Origin: an uncultured Eubacteriales bacterium
GTDB taxonomy: Bacteria; Bacillota; Clostridia; Oscillospirales; Acutalibacteraceae
NCBI GenBank assembly: GCA_900317795.1
Contig: ONIF01000079.1
Span: 1-7,900, forward strand
DNA length: 7,900 nt
Direction of reading: 5' to 3'
The position numbers were made by a program, and so were the translations under genes. The notes beneath the pieces are model-generated. The model saw nothing but the letters and a program-made list of their open reading frames with translations. It did not search any database and was not told where the DNA came from. Position 1 is the stretch's first letter; each line of letters begins with the position of its first letter. Positions 1-7,126 of this stretch are shown in pieces.

Positions 1-518
1 GGCTTTACAACGACTATATAGCACTCGGGCATTTCGGGCAAAGGCGTGAGAATTGTTCCTATGCCGCTGGCGGTCATCGTTCCGCCATATATGCAAAAAG
101 GCACATCTGCACCGATATTTTCGGCTATTTCCGCAAGCTCGTCTTGTGAAAAGCCCGTATCAAGCATTTCATTCAAGGCGACAAGAACGGCTGCCGCATC
201 GGTACTGCCTCCTGCCATGCCCGCCTGTGAAGGTATGCGTTTCTTTATCTTCACCCACACATTCTTCGGCTTTATCTGTGCATACTCAAAAAACGCTTTG
301 ACTGCTTGATAAGCCGTATTTGTTTCATCACACGGGATACTTTCATCTGTGCATGAAACATTGATTTCACCGTCACCTTTTTCAATCGTAACAGTTACTT
401 CATCATAAAGCGATACAGACTGCATAACCATATTTACAATGTGATAGCCGTCACTTCTTTTTCCCGTTATGTCGAGAAAAAGATTTATTTTTGCGGCAGC
501 TCGGACTGTTGTTCGCAT
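1..518 (-). CDS. ispE: 4-diphosphocytidyl-2-C-methyl-D-erythritol kinase, IspE (3' end beyond window)
   Basis: Cytoplasmic GHMP-family kinase that phosphorylates the 2-hydroxyl of CDP-methylerythritol with ATP, a middle step of the MEP route to IPP and DMAPP. About 172 residues are visible before the left edge, out of a usual ~280-300. The N-terminus reads AAAKINLFLDITGKRSDGYH, the IspE signature, with the expected catalytic Lys10. The glycine-rich ATP loop PSQAGMAGGSTDAA lies at about 96-109, and the second catalytic residue is Asp138 in IGADVPF. The start at 518 is preferred because AAAGG (527-531) lies 8 bases upstream. An in-frame ATG at 524 overlaps the aminotransferase stop (TAATG), but it would leave the ribosome site only about 2 bases away. 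The gene is last in the visible lrp-aminotransferase-ispE unit and is probably translationally coupled to its neighbour. Family assignment is very secure; the missing C-terminal half cannot be judged. Confidence 0.96.
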   Translation of the reverse strand, partial: MRTTVRAAAKINLFLDITGKRSDGYHIVNMVMQSVSLYDEVTVTIEKGDGEINVSCTDESIPCDETNTAYQAVKAFFEYAQIKPKNVWVKIKKRIPSQAGMAGGSTDAAAVLVALNEMLDTGFSQDELAEIAENIGADVPFCIYGGTMTASGIGTILTPLPEMPECYIVVVK

Positions 519-523
519 AGTCA

Positions 524-1693
524 TTACCTTTCGTTAAGAAATCTCTCTATTCTTTCAAGAGCCTCTTGTATATGTTTGAGCGAGTAGGAATATGATACCC
601 TTGCAAAACCCTCTCCGCATTCACCGAATGCATTTCCGGGAACGATTGCAACTCTCTGTGCATAGATGAGTTTTTCACAAAATTCCTCCGAGCCCATTCC
701 GGAAATCTGTATGCTTGGGAATACATAGAAAGCTCCCTCCGGCTCAAAGCATGTCAAGCCCATTCTGCAAAATTCATCTACTATCAATCTTCTTCTCATA
801 TCATATTCATCACGCATACGTTCAATGTCGCTGTCACCGTGCTTTAAAGCCTCTATGGCGGCATTTTGTGCCGTTGTCGGTGCAGACATGATGGCATACT
901 GATGTAATTTCAGCATTTGTGAAATAATCGGTTCGGGACCGAGTGCATAACCCAATCTCCAGCCCGTCATGGCATAAGCCTTTGAAAATCCGCTTATGAC
1001 AACCGTTCTTTCTTTCATTCCCGGTATGTCCGCAAATGAAACGTGTCTTTCCTTGCCGTAGGTAAGCTCTCCATATATCTCATCTGACATTACAACAAGA
1101 TTATGTTTTTCAACGACTTTTGCAATTTCTTCAAGATGTTCTCTACGCATTACCGCACCTGTCGGATTATTCGGGAAAGGCAATATCAAGAGCTTTGATT
1201 TGGGTGTGATTTTTTCTTCCAGTTCCTGTGCGGTCAGTCGGAAACCGTTTTCCGCCTTTGTATTTATCACAACAGGCGTGCCGTCTGCCATTATTGTCAT
1301 AGGCTCATAACAGACAAATGCAGGCTGCGGTATCAAAACTTCATCGCCCTCTTGTATCAATGCCCTTATGCAAAGGTCGATTGCTTCCGAACCGCCTACT
1401 GTTACCACAATTTCTTCTTCGGGGTCATACTCTACATTGAAACGCCTTGCATAATATTTTGAAATCTGCTTTCTGAGTTCCAAAAATCCCCTGTTGGGAG
1501 AATACCATGTATGACCTCTCCTAAGGGATTCAATTCCCTCCTGTCTTACGTGCCAGGGGGTTGTAAAGTCAGGCTCGCCTATGCTCAAAGATATTACATT
1601 ATCCATTTCATTGGCAATATCAAAGAACTTTCTGATACCCGAGGGTTTGAGCTGCTGAACTTTACCATTCAGCATTTTTGAGTAATCTATCAC
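524..1693 (-). CDS. PLP-dependent class I/II aminotransferase (PatA/YugH-like)
   Basis: Cytoplasmic fold-type I aminotransferase of 389 residues, the normal family length. Visible motifs: N-terminal SGIRKFFDIANEM and SIGEPDF; NNPTG at 175-179; SDEIY with Asp204, which contacts the pyridine nitrogen of PLP; the Schiff-base Lys238 in SGFSKAYAMTGWR; and Arg365 in FARVSYS, which binds the substrate carboxylate. All expected key residues are present. The start codon is GTG at 1693, supported by AAAGGAG (1703-1709) 9 bases upstream, and it overlaps the stop of the Lrp gene as GTGA. An Lrp-family gene directly in front of such an aminotransferase is the arrangement of B. subtilis yugG-yugH (alaR-alaT), where the enzyme is an alanine transaminase. 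Alanine is therefore a reasonable guess, but aspartate or aromatic substrates and a PatA-like role remain possible. The fold call is secure; the substrate is not. Confidence 0.95.
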   Translation of the reverse strand: MIDYSKMLNGKVQQLKPSGIRKFFDIANEMDNVISLSIGEPDFTTPWHVRQEGIESLRRGHTWYSPNRGFLELRKQISKYYARRFNVEYDPEEEIVVTVGGSEAIDLCIRALIQEGDEVLIPQPAFVCYEPMTIMADGTPVVINTKAENGFRLTAQELEEKITPKSKLLILPFPNNPTGAVMRREHLEEIAKVVEKHNLVVMSDEIYGELTYGKERHVSFADIPGMKERTVVISGFSKAYAMTGWRLGYALGPEPIISQMLKLHQYAIMSAPTTAQNAAIEALKHGDSDIERMRDEYDMRRRLIVDEFCRMGLTCFEPEGAFYVFPSIQISGMGSEEFCEKLIYAQRVAIVPGNAFGECGEGFARVSYSYSLKHIQEALERIERFLNER

Positions 1694-2172
1694 AATACCA
1701 TACTCCTTTGTTCGTCCTCCTCGTCACCATAGAAAGCGATACCATCGCCCTTGTACTGCATAAGTACAAAGTTGGTTGCCGTACTCATAACATTTTCTAT
1801 GGTAGAAAGACGCTTTGAAACAAATTCTGCAATTTCCTGAATATTCTTTCCTCTTACTATGGTGATGAGGTCATATCTTGATGATGCCGCAAGGTAAACA
1901 CTGTCAACATTATCATAGGACATAATCATTTTGGCTATCTCATCAAAACCCGTTTCCGCTTTGGGAGTAACTTTCATTTCTATAATAGCTGTTACACCTG
2001 TATCAAGAACTTTATCCCAATCCACAACAGCCTTGCTTCCTCTTACAATACCTCTGTCTTTCAAATCCTGAAGCTGTCTTTTTACTTCTTTTTCCGATTC
2101 GTTGAGCATTGCCGCCAGCTGTGCTGTTGTAAAGTCATTGTTCTTGCTGATGATTTCCAAAAGTTTGTTCAT
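1690..2172 (-). CDS. Lrp/AsnC-family transcriptional regulator
   Basis: DNA-binding regulator of 160 residues, typical length for the family. Residues ~13-45 form the winged helix-turn-helix (FTTAQLAAMLNESEKEVKRQ, then LKDRGIVRG). Residues ~60-140 form the RAM domain, the alpha-beta sandwich that binds amino-acid effectors and drives dimer or octamer assembly (AIIEMKVTP, VDSVYLAASSRYDLITIV, VMSTATNFVL). A short acidic tail (YGDEEDEQRSMVL) follows; its last codons hold the ribosome site of the next gene. The ATG at 2172 is supported by AAAAGAGG (2181-2188) with 8-base spacing. It is first in a unit with the aminotransferase and ispE, driven by the promoter at 2209-2237. By analogy with B. subtilis AlaR (YugG), it probably controls the neighbouring aminotransferase and perhaps itself. 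The effector and targets are not shown by the sequence. Confidence 0.93.
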   Translation of the reverse strand: MNKLLEIISKNNDFTTAQLAAMLNESEKEVKRQLQDLKDRGIVRGSKAVVDWDKVLDTGVTAIIEMKVTPKAETGFDEIAKMIMSYDNVDSVYLAASSRYDLITIVRGKNIQEIAEFVSKRLSTIENVMSTATNFVLMQYKGDGIAFYGDEEDEQRSMVL

Positions 2173-2208
2173 AAAAAATACCTCTTTTCTTTATTTTAAG
2201 TAATTACT

Positions 2209-2237
2209 ATTATACAGCAATATATACCAAAAGTCAA
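2209..2237 (-). promoter_or_regulatory. Sigma-A promoter of the lrp-aminotransferase-ispE unit
   Basis: On the minus strand the -35 box TTGACT (2232-2237) and the -10 box TATAAT (2209-2214) are separated by exactly 17 bases. This is one mismatch from consensus overall. A start near 2202 would give a leader of about 30 nt before the Lrp start codon. The -35 box contains the TGA stop codon of the patatin gene (2234-2236), so the promoter is partly inside the upstream coding region. Lrp-family regulators often repress their own promoter, but no clear operator could be picked out. Confidence 0.85.
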
Positions 2238-3091
2238 AGACTATTTAAAGCAATAAATCTTCTCAAATCCGCAAGTTTATTTTTTGCGTCGGTAACTCCC
2301 AAATGATAAAGTTCCTCCAATTTATCGGGTTTTGTGCAGTATCTTCCCACCGTAACAGGCTCTGACGGCTCTATTACAAAGGCATTTCCCTTTTCCTGCT
2401 CGGAGTAGCAAAGCTCTTTTTCACTGTTATATACGTTTGCCCTGTTCAGCATTGCCTTTACCAGTTCGGGGTACTCCCTGTATTTTATCTTCAAAGCCGT
2501 TTTCGGCACGTCACTCTTTTTTTTTCGATACGCATTTTCCCTTGTCAGAACTACTATACTTTTTTCAAATCCGTCTTTTATCGCATAGTCTATGGGAATA
2601 GGTGCAACAACTCCTCCGTCAAGCAGATATTTTCCCCTAAAATCAACTATATTCGTGACCATAGGCAGAGATGACGAAGCAATCAACGGCTTGAAATCTT
2701 CCTCCATATCCCTTTTATCAAAAAATACCGCCCTGCCTGTTTCACAGTCCGTAGCACCTGCCAATATATTCATACTGCTTTTGAAAAATTCCCCGTAGTC
2801 AAACGGCAAAAGCTTATCCGCAAGTTCACCGAATATAAATTCAAATCCAAATAAACTTCCCGTTTTCAAAAGAGAAGAAAAACTCATATAACGCTTGTCA
2901 CAAGCATACTTTGTAAAAATTTCATAATTTCTTTTGCTTTGCTTTGATATATAAGAAAGGGCATTGCACGCTCCTGCAGATACTCCGTAAATTGTTTGAC
3001 AAAAAATATTATTTTCCGTCAGCACATCAAGCACTCCTGCTGTATAAGCTCCTCTTGTGCCTCCGCCCTCAAGTATAAGACAAATCGACAT
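2234..3091 (-). CDS. Patatin-like phospholipase, YjjU/COG4667 type
   Basis: Predicted serine acyl hydrolase of 285 residues with a Ser-Asp dyad. The oxyanion glycine loop is EGGGTRGAYTAGVL (8-21), the nucleophile elbow GVSAG places Ser38 (36-40), and the second catalytic residue is Asp158 in LDGGV (157-161), so all three patatin blocks are intact. The opening LILEGGGTRGAYTAGVLD and the C-terminal extension of ~100 residues resemble the YjjU group rather than RssA. No signal peptide or membrane helix is visible, so it is probably cytoplasmic and may act on phospholipids or other acyl esters; the true substrate is unknown. The start at 3091 has CGGAG 10 bases upstream. It lies 140 bases downstream of the large acyltransferase fusion gene with no strong terminator between, so partial co-transcription is possible as well as use of its own promoter. 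Confidence 0.9.
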   Translation of the reverse strand: MSICLILEGGGTRGAYTAGVLDVLTENNIFCQTIYGVSAGACNALSYISKQSKRNYEIFTKYACDKRYMSFSSLLKTGSLFGFEFIFGELADKLLPFDYGEFFKSSMNILAGATDCETGRAVFFDKRDMEEDFKPLIASSSLPMVTNIVDFRGKYLLDGGVVAPIPIDYAIKDGFEKSIVVLTRENAYRKKKSDVPKTALKIKYREYPELVKAMLNRANVYNSEKELCYSEQEKGNAFVIEPSEPVTVGRYCTKPDKLEELYHLGVTDAKNKLADLRRFIALNSL

Positions 3092-3121
3092 AAATTTTCA
3101 GCTCCGATACATTTTCCTGTT

Positions 3122-3150
3122 TTTATATCATACACTCTCTCTGTAAACAA
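3122..3150 (-). promoter_or_regulatory. Candidate promoter of the patatin gene
   Basis: On the minus strand TTGTTT (3145-3150) and TATAAA (3122-3127) are 17 bases apart, and the -10 is preceded by TGA, giving the extended form TGnTATAAA. A start near 3115 would leave about 24 nt before the start codon. The -35 is weak, but the extended -10 compensates. The rest of the 140-base gap (3092-3231) holds only a weak 5-bp hairpin (TTGCA-TGAT-TGCAA on the minus strand) without a T-run, so no convincing terminator for the upstream gene is seen. Confidence 0.55.
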
Positions 3151-3231
3151 ATCATTAACAAACTTTTCTGAAATTCTTAATTTTTGCAATCATGCAATAC
3201 ACTTCGGCTGTCTGTTTGACAATATCAGCTT

Positions 3232-6180
3232 TTATCCGTTCAGCACCGCTTCCGAATACATCACCACTCCCTTTGAGGAGTTCGGGTGTATATGGTCAAG
3301 CAGATACTCCCTGTCGGGAGCAAATACAAGTTGATTGCGGATAAACCCATTCGGATTGATATATCCCAGAGAATTGGCAGAACAGTATTTTTGAAGTTCA
3401 TTGCAGTATTCTTCATTCAAAGCCGTCTTTTCCTCAAAGGACATATAACAGTATAAATCACCGTCTGTGGAATACCACGGAGCAATAAATATATACTCTG
3501 CATTTTTGTTATTTTTTTCTATACTTTTTTTCAGTTCATCAAGTGCCGAAACATAGTCCTCTTTTGTCATGGCACATATACTCTCATCACGATAGCGGAC
3601 ATCATTTGTTCCGAGTGCTATGACATAAAGTTCCGCCTCGGGTATATCGTCTTTATGTTCTGTCATATATGACACGGTACACCCGCCTTTTGAATAATTA
3701 TATATACTCTTGTCGGGAAAGTATTCTTCAATCGGCTCATACCATGGACAGCCCCCGTTTTTTGTGCCTTCGGTCACGCTGTCGCCTACAAAACAAATAC
3801 TCTTTGCTTTCCGCATTGCCTTATAAAGTGTATTCTCTTTCATATGGTCTGTCAATTCCAGCCCCGTGGTTTTCTGACGGATAAAACCGTCTTTATTGAA
3901 ATAATATCTCTCCGATACAGCCGAGATATCCATTTCATGCCCGAAAACAACACTTGTTACAATACGGTTTGCATTTGCGGCAGACTGCATATCATCGGTT
4001 GTAAGCTGTTTTCTCAGTTCGGCATTTGTAACCATATCATATACAGGCACGGCTCTGAAATTTTTGTCGGCAGGTGCGTATGTATAAAGAGGAACTACAC
4101 TTCCGCCAATTATCTTTTTGGTATGGCGGTCAATATAAACGTCGGTCAACATACTCGTATCGCCTTGATTTTCACGGTAAATATTGGCGAAATTTCCCGG
4201 ACAGTATGCGATGAAAACATTTTTTCCGTTATAGTTTTCAATCAAAGCAGGCTCAACCACATGAGAGTGGTCGCCTAATATAATATCTGCCCCGTTCTCT
4301 TTGAAAATATCAAACCATACTTTCTGTTCACTGTCGGGTTCGTTTAAAAACTGAGTTCCTATATGAGGAAGAACTATCATCAAATCGGGTGACATCTCCT
4401 TTGCAGATTTAAAGTCCTCCTCCACCGATTTTTTCAAAGCTTCAAATTGCTCTCCCTCCGTACCGCATATCACAGAAGTAATATATGAAAGACTGCCGTC
4501 AATCAACTCGGAGTTGTCAATATAATTGCTTCCAAACGTGTATGAAAGGACAGCCATTTTTATTCCCCGACACTCAATGTACTTGATATGTTCATTACGC
4601 TTGCTTTCCATATTTTTATAAGCACCCGTATGGTCAAGACCGATTTTGTCAAGTACATCTATTGTCCTTAAAGCACCGCTCTCCCCTTTGTCAAGAAGAT
4701 GATTGTTAGCATTGGTGACAAGGTCAAACCCTGCATTTTTCACGGCTGACGCAAACTCATCGGGAAAATTCAGATATAATGCTTTTCCGTCATCATAGTT
4801 GCCCGAAGTATATCCTGCCTCACTTCCTGCCATAGGTCCTTCAAATACGCCTATTGCAAAATCCGCTGAGGAAATATAAGGCTCTGCATATTCAAAAACG
4901 TCGGTGAAATCAAATTCTTCCCCGTTATATGCACGTTTCACCTGGTCCTCGAGAAGTATAAGGTCGCCTGCAAAAGTTATCCTAAAAGCATTGTCAAAAG
5001 CATTTTTCTGCTCATCAGTCATAATCGGATAAATAACATCTGTTTCTTCGGGAATTTCACTGCTTTCTGTTTCGGTAATCTCCTCTTGGGGAGTATTGCT
5101 GCCGAAAAGGTTTTTTAAACTGCCGATTGCCAAGCCCGAATATGAATTTATCACAACAGAAATCACAAACCAAAGCGATACTGCAAGTGTCGCAAATTTT
5201 GCGGCAGTGAATTTTTTGCTGTCGGATATGAAAATATCTGCCCCTCCCGAAAGAAACTTGTTCATATATTTGACAACAAACTTGTTGCCGAATAATATGC
5301 ACATTGCAAATGAAGCAATAACGGATAAAATAATAATAACAGGTATCGGAAAATCTTCAATAAGACTGCTCAGCATGATAGTAAAAGGTCTGTGGAGAAT
5401 GAATATCCATAAAGAATTTTTTCCGAAAGATGTGATAAGTGGTATATTTCTATTTGGCGAAATACATCTGATAATATATACAGCCAAAAATGCAATGATA
5501 AAAAGAATGATTCTTCCGAATGCATCATTTGGCGTATTGTAGCTTGCCATTTGGAGAGCCGAATCGCTGTAATTGAAAAAAGAATATGCTCCCCATGCAA
5601 GCAGGGCTGTACCCGATAAAACAAGCAGTCCGACTGCAGCTCTTTCAGTATATTTTTTATTTTGCAATTCACTGTCCTTTTCGGCACTGAGCTGATACCC
5701 CGACATATAGTACGGATAAAAACCTATTATCCTTGCCAAAGCAAATGTATTGTCAACAGCGGGATAAAAACCGACAAACACTGCAATAATCAACAATATG
5801 AGATTGATTTCCTTAAATTTTGCAATATGATGTGCAGTAAGCCGCCATACTATCAATGCAGCAAGATACCAATAGGAATACATCGGCTGAATAACAGATG
5901 TAAACCCATAAATAAAGCCAATGATACTGTTAAAAATAAAGTACAGAAAGATAAGCTTTATCATTGATTCAAAACTATGAGAGTGTTCGCTTTTTCCAAA
6001 AAAGCCCGATACAAAAACAAATGCAGGCATATGAAACATATAAATATAGTCCACTATGCCGTTAATGGTAAATGATATGTCCTGAAGCTGAAAGAGTATG
6101 TGTGCAAACACAACCAGCAAAATCAGAAAGCCTTTGATATTATCCCAGTAGGCACTTCGTTTATTCTCTGCGTTATCCAT
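3232..6180 (-). CDS. Three-domain membrane protein: acyltransferase-3 + CapA metallophosphatase-fold + SGNH/GDSL esterase
   Basis: A single uninterrupted 982-residue frame with three complete modules (numbering from the ATG at 6180). Residues ~10-300 are an integral-membrane acyltransferase-3 domain of the fucose 4-O-acetylase-like group. About ten helices are visible, with Lys16-X10-His27 in helix 1 (NIKGFLILLVVFAH), matching the family R/K-X10-H motif, then FHMPAFVFVSGFF and the late FILHRP. An eleventh helix at ~328-350 should carry the chain outside. An acidic Glu/Thr/Ser linker (~364-382) follows. Residues ~400-700 are a CapA (PgsA-type) domain: AGDLILLED (404-412), TNANNHLLDKGESG (489-502), LPHIGTQ with His606, GDHSHVVEP with His638 and His640, and PGN at 661-663. 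Residues ~795-982 are an SGNH hydrolase with Ser801 (VGDSVTEG), Gly832/833, Asn859 (GTND), Asp962 and His965 (DHIHPN). The start is moved 15 bases inside the longest frame because AGGGAG sits 6 bases before it. The likely role is acylation of a cell-surface polymer or exported glycan with extracellular processing; the substrate is unknown. Confidence 0.92.
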   Translation of the reverse strand: MDNAENKRSAYWDNIKGFLILLVVFAHILFQLQDISFTINGIVDYIYMFHMPAFVFVSGFFGKSEHSHSFESMIKLIFLYFIFNSIIGFIYGFTSVIQPMYSYWYLAALIVWRLTAHHIAKFKEINLILLIIAVFVGFYPAVDNTFALARIIGFYPYYMSGYQLSAEKDSELQNKKYTERAAVGLLVLSGTALLAWGAYSFFNYSDSALQMASYNTPNDAFGRIILFIIAFLAVYIIRCISPNRNIPLITSFGKNSLWIFILHRPFTIMLSSLIEDFPIPVIIILSVIASFAMCILFGNKFVVKYMNKFLSGGADIFISDSKKFTAAKFATLAVSLWFVISVVINSYSGLAIGSLKNLFGSNTPQEEITETESSEIPEETDVIYPIMTDEQKNAFDNAFRITFAGDLILLEDQVKRAYNGEEFDFTDVFEYAEPYISSADFAIGVFEGPMAGSEAGYTSGNYDDGKALYLNFPDEFASAVKNAGFDLVTNANNHLLDKGESGALRTIDVLDKIGLDHTGAYKNMESKRNEHIKYIECRGIKMAVLSYTFGSNYIDNSELIDGSLSYITSVICGTEGEQFEALKKSVEEDFKSAKEMSPDLMIVLPHIGTQFLNEPDSEQKVWFDIFKENGADIILGDHSHVVEPALIENYNGKNVFIAYCPGNFANIYRENQGDTSMLTDVYIDRHTKKIIGGSVVPLYTYAPADKNFRAVPVYDMVTNAELRKQLTTDDMQSAANANRIVTSVVFGHEMDISAVSERYYFNKDGFIRQKTTGLELTDHMKENTLYKAMRKAKSICFVGDSVTEGTKNGGCPWYEPIEEYFPDKSIYNYSKGGCTVSYMTEHKDDIPEAELYVIALGTNDVRYRDESICAMTKEDYVSALDELKKSIEKNNKNAEYIFIAPWYSTDGDLYCYMSFEEKTALNEEYCNELQKYCSANSLGYINPNGFIRNQLVFAPDREYLLDHIHPNSSKGVVMYSEAVLNG

Positions 6181-6186
6181 ATAAAT

Positions 6187-6192
6187 CTCCCT
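6187..6192 (-). promoter_or_regulatory. Ribosome binding site deciding the start of the three-domain gene
   Basis: AGGGAG on the minus strand lies 6 bases before the ATG at 6180. It falls inside codons 2-3 of the longer reading that begins at 6195, which has no purine-rich site in front of it and begins only two bases after the T-run of a terminator. The 6180 start is therefore preferred. Confidence 0.75.
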
Positions 6193-6197
6193 CATTC

Positions 6198-6232
6198 AAA
6201 AACAAGCCGCTCATCAAATCGATGAACGGCTT
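6198..6232 (-). terminator. Intrinsic terminator of the rplM-rpsI unit
   Basis: On the minus strand AAGCCGTTCATC (6221-6232) pairs over 12 positions with GATGAGCGGCTT (6204-6215), with a single G-U pair and a 5-base loop (6216-6220). It is followed by G and then five T (6202-6198). It starts about 43 bases after the rpsI stop and ends 17 bases before the start codon of the three-domain gene, so expression of that gene needs readthrough or a promoter not recognisable here. Confidence 0.85.
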
Positions 6233-6275
6233 AAAATCTTCTTGCTGTAATTTGATAACTGCCGTAAGGCTGAAA

Positions 6276-6677
6276 TTATCTCTTTGAGAACTGAGGTGCA
6301 CGACGAGCTGCTTTCAAGCCGTACTTCTTTCTTTCCTTCATTCTCGGGTCACGTGTAAGGAATCCTGCCTTTTTGAGTCTGGGACGGAGATTTTCGCTGT
6401 CAAACTGCAAAAGTGCACGGGATATGCCGTGACGGATTGCACCTGCCTGACCTGTTACACCACCGCCTGCCACTCTGCATACTACGTCGAACTGTCCCTC
6501 TGTATTGGTGAGAACGAGAGGCTGACGAACAATGAGTTTCAGAGTTTCAAGACCGAAATAATCGTCTATATCTCTGTCGTTGATGGTTACTTTACCTGTA
6601 CCCTTATAGAGTCTTACTCTTGCAACAGAGCTTTTTCTTCTGCCTGTACCGTAGAAATAAGGTGTCTTATCGTACAT
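6276..6677 (-). CDS. rpsI: 30S ribosomal protein S9
   Basis: Small-subunit protein of the 30S head, 133 residues against ~130 usual. Its C-terminal tail reaches the P-site tRNA. Signatures are YFYGTGRRKSSVARVRLYKG near the N-terminus (residues ~7-26), the central GGGVTGQAGAIRHGISRAL, and the conserved basic end KAARRAPQFSKR, with the final SKR complete. The start at 6677 has GGGGAGG (6689-6695) 11 bases upstream. It follows rplM by 23 bases, the nearly universal bacterial order, and is read from the rplM promoter. An intrinsic terminator lies ~43 bases after the stop. Nothing unusual was seen. Confidence 0.98.
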   Translation of the reverse strand: MYDKTPYFYGTGRRKSSVARVRLYKGTGKVTINDRDIDDYFGLETLKLIVRQPLVLTNTEGQFDVVCRVAGGGVTGQAGAIRHGISRALLQFDSENLRPRLKKAGFLTRDPRMKERKKYGLKAARRAPQFSKR

Positions 6678-6700
6678 AATTTAAAATGCCTCCCCTCTTA

Positions 6701-7126
6701 TTATTCAAGAACAATCGGCTGCTGAGCCTGATGTTTATGGTCGCTGCCCTGATAGACATGGAGTCTTGTAAGAGCCTTTCTTCCAATGGTGTTGTCGGGT
6801 ATCATACCCTTAACAGCGAGTTCAACTGCCATTTCAGGTTTTGTTTCCATAAGAGTGTCATATCTTACGGACTTCATGTGACCGATATAACCTGTGTGAT
6901 GGTAGTAGAATTTCTGTTCAGCCTTTTTGCCTGTAAGAACTGTTTTTTCTGCATTGATTACAACAACGAAGTCACCGCAGTCAACATGAGGAGTAAAAGT
7001 AGGTTTATTTTTACCTCTCAAAAGGTCTGCAACTTCCACAGCAAGACGACCGAGTGATTTACCTGCTGCATCTACGACATACCATTTACGTTCAACTTCG
7101 TTAGGTTTAGCCATATAGGTTGACAT
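6701..7126 (-). CDS. rplM: 50S ribosomal protein L13
   Basis: Early-assembling large-subunit protein that binds 23S rRNA. It has 141 residues against ~142 in E. coli. Signatures are WYVVDAAGKSLGRLA near the N-terminus, then GKNKPTFTPHVDCGDFVVVI, the VKGMIP stretch, and the C-terminal HKHQAQQP. The frame is open for 20 more codons upstream (to 7186), but the start at 7126 (MSTYMAKPNEVERKW) fits the family N-terminus and has a perfect AGGAGG (7136-7141) with 9-base spacing. The extra upstream codons are 5' leader. It is first gene of the rplM-rpsI unit, with a strong promoter at 7204-7232 and a structured leader of ~70 nt. Confidence 0.98.
   Translation of the reverse strand: MSTYMAKPNEVERKWYVVDAAGKSLGRLAVEVADLLRGKNKPTFTPHVDCGDFVVVINAEKTVLTGKKAEQKFYYHHTGYIGHMKSVRYDTLMETKPEMAVELAVKGMIPDNTIGRKALTRLHVYQGSDHKHQAQQPIVLE

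Noticed and set aside
46..309. Two plus-strand open frames over the left end
   Set aside because: They lie antisense to ispE, whose minus-strand translation carries clear family motifs; their peptides show no recognisable features.
547..747. Minus-strand open frame of 66 codons within the aminotransferase gene
   Set aside because: It is an alternate-frame shadow of the aminotransferase C-terminal region, without a ribosome site or family features.
3120..3275. Minus-strand open frame of about 46 codons overlapping the end of the three-domain gene and running into the gap, ending in ...KNFRKVC
   Set aside because: It has no start codon with a ribosome site, overlaps the intact SGNH C-terminus out of frame, and resembles no known family. 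It is probably a chance open frame; a frameshift is unlikely because the SGNH domain is complete without it.
6181..6195. Longer start (ATG at 6195) for the three-domain gene
   Set aside because: There is no ribosome site before it, it begins two bases after the T-run of a terminator, and the AGGGAG that serves the 6180 start lies inside its first codons.
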